Shown here piece by piece: positions 60,200 through 64,000 of a stretch of 64,000 bases of DNA. The notes under the pieces were generated by a model. It did not search any database, was not told where the DNA came from, and saw only the letters and a program-made list of their open reading frames with translations. The first letter of the stretch is position 1; every line of letters begins with the position of its first letter. A program made the position numbers and the translations under genes. The DNA is from Kutzneria sp. CA-103260 (lineage in GTDB: Bacteria > Actinomycetota > Actinomycetes > Mycobacteriales > Pseudonocardiaceae): positions 9,796,001 through 9,860,000 of the forward strand of contig NZ_CP073318.1 of the NCBI RefSeq assembly GCF_018263855.1. The letters are read 5' to 3'.

Positions 60200-61389
60200 T
60201 GGATGCCACGCCTCCCGCCACCGGTGCGTGGCGGGAGGCCGATCCGCCCGGCCGGCGGCAGTGGGTGCGGCTGGACCGCCCGCTGCCGCTGGAGCGCGGT
60301 GGCGAGCTGCCCGCCGTCCAACTCGCCTACGAGACGTGGGGAACTCCTGCCCCGGACCGGTCCAACGCCGTCCTCGTGTTGCACGCGCTGACCGGCGACA
60401 GCCATGTCGCCGGTCCGGCCGGGCCGGGTCATCCGACCGCGGGCTGGTGGGATTCCCTGGTGCAGCCCGGAGTCATCGACCCGGCCCGGTACTTCGTGGT
60501 GGCCCCCAACGTGTTGGGCGGCTGCCAGGGGAGCACCGGGCCATCGTCGCCCGCCCCCGACGGAAAGCCCTGGGGCAGCCGGTTTCCCGCGTTGACCGTA
60601 CGGGACCAGGTCGCAGCTGAGGTGGCGCTGGCCGACGCGCTGGGCATCGACCGCTGGGCCGCCGTGGTCGGCGGCTCGATGGGCGGGATGCGCGCGGTGG
60701 AATGGGCCGTGACCGCGCCGGATCGGGTGGAGTCGTTGCTGCTGCTGGCTTCCCCGGCGCAGTCGTCAGCGGATCAGATCGCGTGGACGTATCCGCAGCT
60801 GCATGCGATCCGGTCCGATCCGGGCTGGCGCGGCGGGGACTACCACGACGCGAAGCCGGGGGACGGGCCGCATCGGGGGCTCGGCATCGCCCGCCGGATC
60901 GCGCACATCACGTACCGGAGCGAGGAGGAGCTGTCGTCCCGGTTCGGCCGTGATCCGCAGGGCGACGGCCGGTTCACGGTCGAGTCCTATTTGGACCATC
61001 ACGCCGAGAAGCTGGTGCGGCGCTTCGACGCCGGCAGCTACGTGGTGCTGGCCGAGGCGATGAACTCGCACGACGTCGGCCGCGACCGGGGTGGCGTCCA
61101 GGCGGCGCTGCGCCGGGTGACAGCCCGGACGGTCGTCGGCGGCGTGACCACTGACCGGCTCTATCCGTTGGCACAGCAGCGAGAACTGGCCGACGGCATC
61201 CCCGGCGCGGACGCCGTGCGGGTGATCGACTCCCCGTACGGGCACGACGCGTTCCTGATCGAGACCGAGCAGATCGCCGCCATGGTCCAGGACCTCCTCC
61301 CCCAAGATTTGGGTGTCTCCAAGACCTACAAACCCGCCCGGACGTGGTCTGTAACCGCCTCAAACACTGGCGAGGTTTGGGGCGGTTAG
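60199..61389 (+). CDS. metX: Homoserine O-acetyltransferase with palindrome-encoded tail
   Basis: An alpha/beta hydrolase-fold enzyme of 396 aa that acetylates homoserine for MetY. The nucleophile is Ser160 in VVGGSMGGM, the catalytic His lies in SPYGHDAFLIE, and the Asp in TTDRLYPL. NVLGGCQGSTGPSSP is the family signature. Most MetX proteins end soon after the His helix. The last ~25 residues (from about 372, GVSKTYKP...) are encoded by the arm of a 125-bp palindrome and look like an add-on. Confidence 0.94.
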   Translation: MDATPPATGAWREADPPGRRQWVRLDRPLPLERGGELPAVQLAYETWGTPAPDRSNAVLVLHALTGDSHVAGPAGPGHPTAGWWDSLVQPGVIDPARYFVVAPNVLGGCQGSTGPSSPAPDGKPWGSRFPALTVRDQVAAEVALADALGIDRWAAVVGGSMGGMRAVEWAVTAPDRVESLLLLASPAQSSADQIAWTYPQLHAIRSDPGWRGGDYHDAKPGDGPHRGLGIARRIAHITYRSEEELSSRFGRDPQGDGRFTVESYLDHHAEKLVRRFDAGSYVVLAEAMNSHDVGRDRGGVQAALRRVTARTVVGGVTTDRLYPLAQQRELADGIPGADAVRVIDSPYGHDAFLIETEQIAAMVQDLLPQDLGVSKTYKPARTWSVTASNTGEVWGG

Positions 61390-61432
61390 CGGTGCCACCG
61401 GTGAGGGTTTGGATGTCTTGGAGACACTCAAA
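61308..61432. repeat. 125-bp nested palindrome at the metX 3' end
   Basis: The 28-base arms at 61308-61335 and 61405-61432 are inverted with three mismatches. Inside, 61352-61365 and 61375-61388 form a second stem with one mismatch. The metX stop lies in the inner stem and the converging TIR gene stop three bases beyond. It probably terminates both genes and may have inserted into the original metX end. Confidence 0.75.
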
Positions 61433-61434
61433 CC

Positions 61435-63282
61435 TCACAGGTAGCGGGTGCCGTGGGGGTTGCCGCTGATCCGGCTGAGATCACGGATCACGGCCAGCAG
61501 CGGTTCCCGCAGCCCGTCGAGGGCGTTGCGCAGTTCGGCGGTCGGATCCCAGGCCGTGTCGTCGAACTGCGTCCGGTCCTCGAAGCGCCGCAGCGCCGGG
61601 TGCCACTCGGACAGGAAGGGCCGCAGCACCTCCTCCATCAGCCGCTCCGCCACCTCGCCGAACCGCTGCGAGGAATCCGGGCCGCACTCCCGCAGCTGCT
61701 CCCGGGTGAACGAGAAGATGCTGTGCAGCGAGGAGATCGCCTCCCGCAGACCGCCGCCGCCCAGCGGCCGCACCGGAACCCGGTGCGCCAGCTCGACCTG
61801 GACCCGGAAGGCCGCCGCCCGCTCGCGGTCGTCCACGGCGAAGTCGTCGCGCACGCGGCGAGCCGTCAGCGCGGCGGCGCTGATCTCGTTGTGCCGCGCC
61901 GGATCGGGATCGTTGTGCCGGATCACGTGTGCGACCACCGCCGGCACCTCCAGCGCGCCTCCATCGACCAGCCGCACCACAGACTGCCGGGCCAGCCGGT
62001 CCACCGCCAGCCCGACCGGGCCAAGTCCATCCAGAACGGGTAACGGCATCGGCTCCGGCGCGAACGCCGCCACCGCGCGCAGCACGTCCAACCCGGCGTC
62101 GCCGGCCGCGTCGACCTCGGCCAGCAGCCGCTTCGCGGTGCTGTCCAGCACCGGCCAGTCCCGGGAGAACAGCCGCCGCCGCACCGAGTCCAGACCGGCC
62201 GAGCGGGCCGAGCCGGCCAGGTCCAGCAGCGCGCCGGGATGCCCGCCGACCACGTCCACCAGCTTGTGGGCCGACTCGCGGTCGCCCGGGGCCAGCGCGT
62301 CGACCTGGTTGAGGATGAGCCGAACCGCTTGTGCCGCCGGGAGTTCCTGGATCGATACCCCGGTGCCGAGCTCGGCGTAGCTGCCGTCGGTGGTGGTGAG
62401 GACGCTGGCCGCCGAGGGGTGCGGGGACAGCAGCCGGCGGACCTCGTCCAGGTCGAGCCCGGCCGGCACGCCGTCGACCACCCAGAGGCTGGGTTGCCGG
62501 CGGGCGTCCAGCGCCAACGCCACCCGATCGGCCGCGTGACCGACGCCGTCGGGGCCGAGGGCATCGGCGATCGCGGCCAGCTGCTCCGGCCACGGATCGG
62601 CGGCCGACAGCCAGAAGACGCCGCCGGGGAAGGTCGCGCCGAACTGCCGTGCGTACTCGGCGACCAACGAAGACGTGCCGATGCCGCCGACGCCGTGCAC
62701 GACGGCGACCGGCTCGCCGCCGCCCTCAGTCAGCGTCGCCGACTGGGGATGCAGCGCCGAGTGCAGCCGCCACAGTTCGGCGGTGCGGCCGACGAACCGG
62801 GGCGGCGGCCGGTGGCCCGGGGCCGGCAGCCACAGCGGGGCGCGGCCGTGGTCCACGCGGCCGATCGGCGTCGGCAGCTCGTCGATCTTGCGGGTGACGG
62901 CCTCGGTGAGGTGTCGCAGCTCGGCCGACGGGCTCCAGAACCGGGCGTCCCGCAGCTCGATCGGCTCGATGTGTCCGGTGCCGCGCTCCGGGTTGACCAC
63001 CAGCACTCGCCGCAGCGGGTCGCCTTCCCGTTGCCCGGCAAGGAAAGCCGTGATGAGCTCCTGCTGGCAGGCGCGGCGGGTGGGGTAGGCGTGCGAGTAG
63101 TAGGCCAGCAGCAGCCGGGACCGGCCCAGCTCGGCCATGATCGTCCGGGACACCGAGTCGAAGCGGTGCACGCCGACCTCGTCCTGGAACACCCGCAGCC
63201 CCCGCGCCCGCAGCTCGGCCGCCAGCGCCTCGGCCGGCGTGGTGTCCGACCGGCAGTAGCTGAGGAACACATCCCAGGCCAT
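61435..63282 (-). CDS. TIR-domain protein with degenerate NB-ARC-like NTPase
   Basis: A 615-residue cytoplasmic protein. Residues 1-140 are a TIR domain (VFLSYCRSD at the start, VFQDE, and C72-x-x-E75 in ACQQEL, the position of the NADase Glu). A linker leads to an NTPase-like region opening PRFVGRTAEL (163) with a P-loop VHGVGGIGTSSLV. The Walker lysine is replaced by Thr203, and the Walker B segment LWVVDGV has a single acid. The C-terminal 130 residues (SIFSFTREQLRE, EEVLRPFLSEWHPALRRFE) are not TPR-like; I do not recognise them. TIR-STAND proteins usually act in phage defence or signalling. ATG 63282 follows GGAGGAGG. It is divergent from a SLATT-like gene. Confidence 0.82.
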   Translation of the reverse strand: MAWDVFLSYCRSDTTPAEALAAELRARGLRVFQDEVGVHRFDSVSRTIMAELGRSRLLLAYYSHAYPTRRACQQELITAFLAGQREGDPLRRVLVVNPERGTGHIEPIELRDARFWSPSAELRHLTEAVTRKIDELPTPIGRVDHGRAPLWLPAPGHRPPPRFVGRTAELWRLHSALHPQSATLTEGGGEPVAVVHGVGGIGTSSLVAEYARQFGATFPGGVFWLSAADPWPEQLAAIADALGPDGVGHAADRVALALDARRQPSLWVVDGVPAGLDLDEVRRLLSPHPSAASVLTTTDGSYAELGTGVSIQELPAAQAVRLILNQVDALAPGDRESAHKLVDVVGGHPGALLDLAGSARSAGLDSVRRRLFSRDWPVLDSTAKRLLAEVDAAGDAGLDVLRAVAAFAPEPMPLPVLDGLGPVGLAVDRLARQSVVRLVDGGALEVPAVVAHVIRHNDPDPARHNEISAAALTARRVRDDFAVDDRERAAAFRVQVELAHRVPVRPLGGGGLREAISSLHSIFSFTREQLRECGPDSSQRFGEVAERLMEEVLRPFLSEWHPALRRFEDRTQFDDTAWDPTAELRNALDGLREPLLAVIRDLSRISGNPHGTRYL

Positions 63283-63584
63283 CTCGTCCCGACCTCCTCC
63301 GGTTAACTCCGATGGGGGACAGTGTCGAGCCTGACGGACGGGTGAATCGCAAGCCACCTGGTTGCCATAATTCACGGGGTGGCGCTACCGCCAGTGATGG
63401 ATCATGAAGCGTTGTCACGTTCGGTCGTCGACCTGCTGTCGGCAGTCCTCCACCGTTCGCCGGGGCCGGATCACTGATTGTCCACGTCGGCGTGAAAACG
63501 GGATTCGGCTGCGTTCCGTGCCGCTGGGCACGACAGTTGTGCTGGGCTACGCTCCCGCACTTGACACCGTTATGGGATGGGTGC
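63283..63584. other. Divergent promoter region of the TIR and SLATT-like genes
   Basis: About 300 bp with lower GC, including TTGACA at 63561-63566 on the plus strand and an AT-rich stretch around 63365-63372. No gene is supported. It likely holds both promoters. Confidence 0.45.
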
Positions 63585-63587
63585 GTG

Positions 63588-64000
63588 GTGGTCGACCCGT
63601 GGGTTGTCGGGCTTTGTGGCGTGACCGTTCTGGCTATATCCAGCGCGGTCGCGATTGCGGCCTACATGAAACCGAAATTCTCGGTCCCCAACGCCGGCGG
63701 CGGCGTGGACGGACCGTTCGCGGACGCCGACCTGATCGGGCCCGAACTGCGCGACTGGGCCGCGGCGCACTACCGGCGCACGGTGCCGGTGCTGCGGGTC
63801 TGGCAGCACCGGGCCTGGCTGTACGGGGCGGCCCACTACTACGCGGTCGGCTGGACCGTGCTGATCTCGCTGTCGCTGCCGTTCCTGATCCCCTACGTCA
63901 CCGACGGGGACGGCTCGCGGCTGCTGGTGCAGGCCCTGTCGGTGTTCGGCGCGGTGGTGTTCGGCCTGCACAGGACGTTCAAGGCCGAGGAGAACTACGG
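63588..64000 (+). CDS. SLATT/DUF4231-like membrane protein (3' end cut by window)
   Basis: At least 137 residues from GTG 63588 (GTG 63585 in frame). The N-terminal helix (VVGLCGVTVLAISSAVAIAAY) is followed by a soluble stretch with HYRRTVPVLRVWQHRAWLYG. Two more helices come next (VGWTVLISLSLPFLIPYV, ALSVFGAVVFGL) and then HRTFKAEENYG. The paired helices with Trp/Tyr-rich lead and a following hydrophilic FxxEENY segment resemble SLATT/DUF4231 proteins, often pore-forming effectors. The match is by pattern only and the C-terminus is missing. Confidence 0.5.
   Translation, partial: MVDPWVVGLCGVTVLAISSAVAIAAYMKPKFSVPNAGGGVDGPFADADLIGPELRDWAAAHYRRTVPVLRVWQHRAWLYGAAHYYAVGWTVLISLSLPFLIPYVTDGDGSRLLVQALSVFGAVVFGLHRTFKAEENY

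Noticed and set aside
63570..63971. Minus-strand open frame at the right edge
   Set aside because: Antisense of the SLATT-like gene; His/Gly/Arg-rich shadow composition.

Overview
The window is GC-rich actinobacterial chromosome. GTG starts are frequent, Shine-Dalgarno sites are strong, and the gene content (Kgd-type 2-oxoglutarate enzyme with a DUF6104 gene beside it, a fused Rv0194-like exporter, DivIVA-like and chaplin-like proteins, a subtilisin-inhibitor-like protein) points to a filamentous member of the Pseudonocardiales. The genus is inference. No rRNA, tRNA, CRISPR array, insertion sequence or prophage was recognised.

Left part (1-18.7 kb): a truncated dTDP-sugar epimerase, NAD(P)-malic enzyme, a five-PAS GGDEF-EAL signalling protein, a BpsA-family aminopropyltransferase-like enzyme, a four-gene osmoprotectant ABC importer, and a histidine-utilisation operon (hutH-hutU-M20 hydrolase-hutF-hutI) opposite an IclR regulator. 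The hut operon has no hutG; the M20 hydrolase sits in its place. SurE converges on hutI.

Middle (18.7-43 kb): a gene-poor stretch with a Trp-rich micro-ORF, DUF6104 and kgd, a 1199-residue fused ABC exporter, an ABC-2 transporter pair, a HAD phosphatase, small low-complexity proteins, three tandem GT1 glycosyltransferases, a secreted sedolisin, alanine dehydrogenase, and two regulators (GlxA/FtrA-type AraC and PucR).

Right part (43-64 kb): a secreted carbohydrate-active group (GH29, a GH5-like enzyme, GH105, GH95) interrupted by a glycine-riboswitch-controlled serine ammonia-lyase, a variant deaminase and a sirtuin. Then come a subtilisin-inhibitor-like protein, an MHS transporter, an FAD monooxygenase, an Imm32-like protein, a DivIVA-like coiled coil, and metY-metX with an upstream leader peptide. 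The end holds a TIR-NTPase protein divergent from a truncated SLATT/DUF4231-like membrane protein, which is the best candidate for a defence locus.

Gene ends often carry long perfect hairpins. Two repeat families stand out: a 3'-end-associated element built on GCGAGTCCCGCTCTC, and a palindrome GTCCA-N3-TGGAC scattered inside coding sequence.
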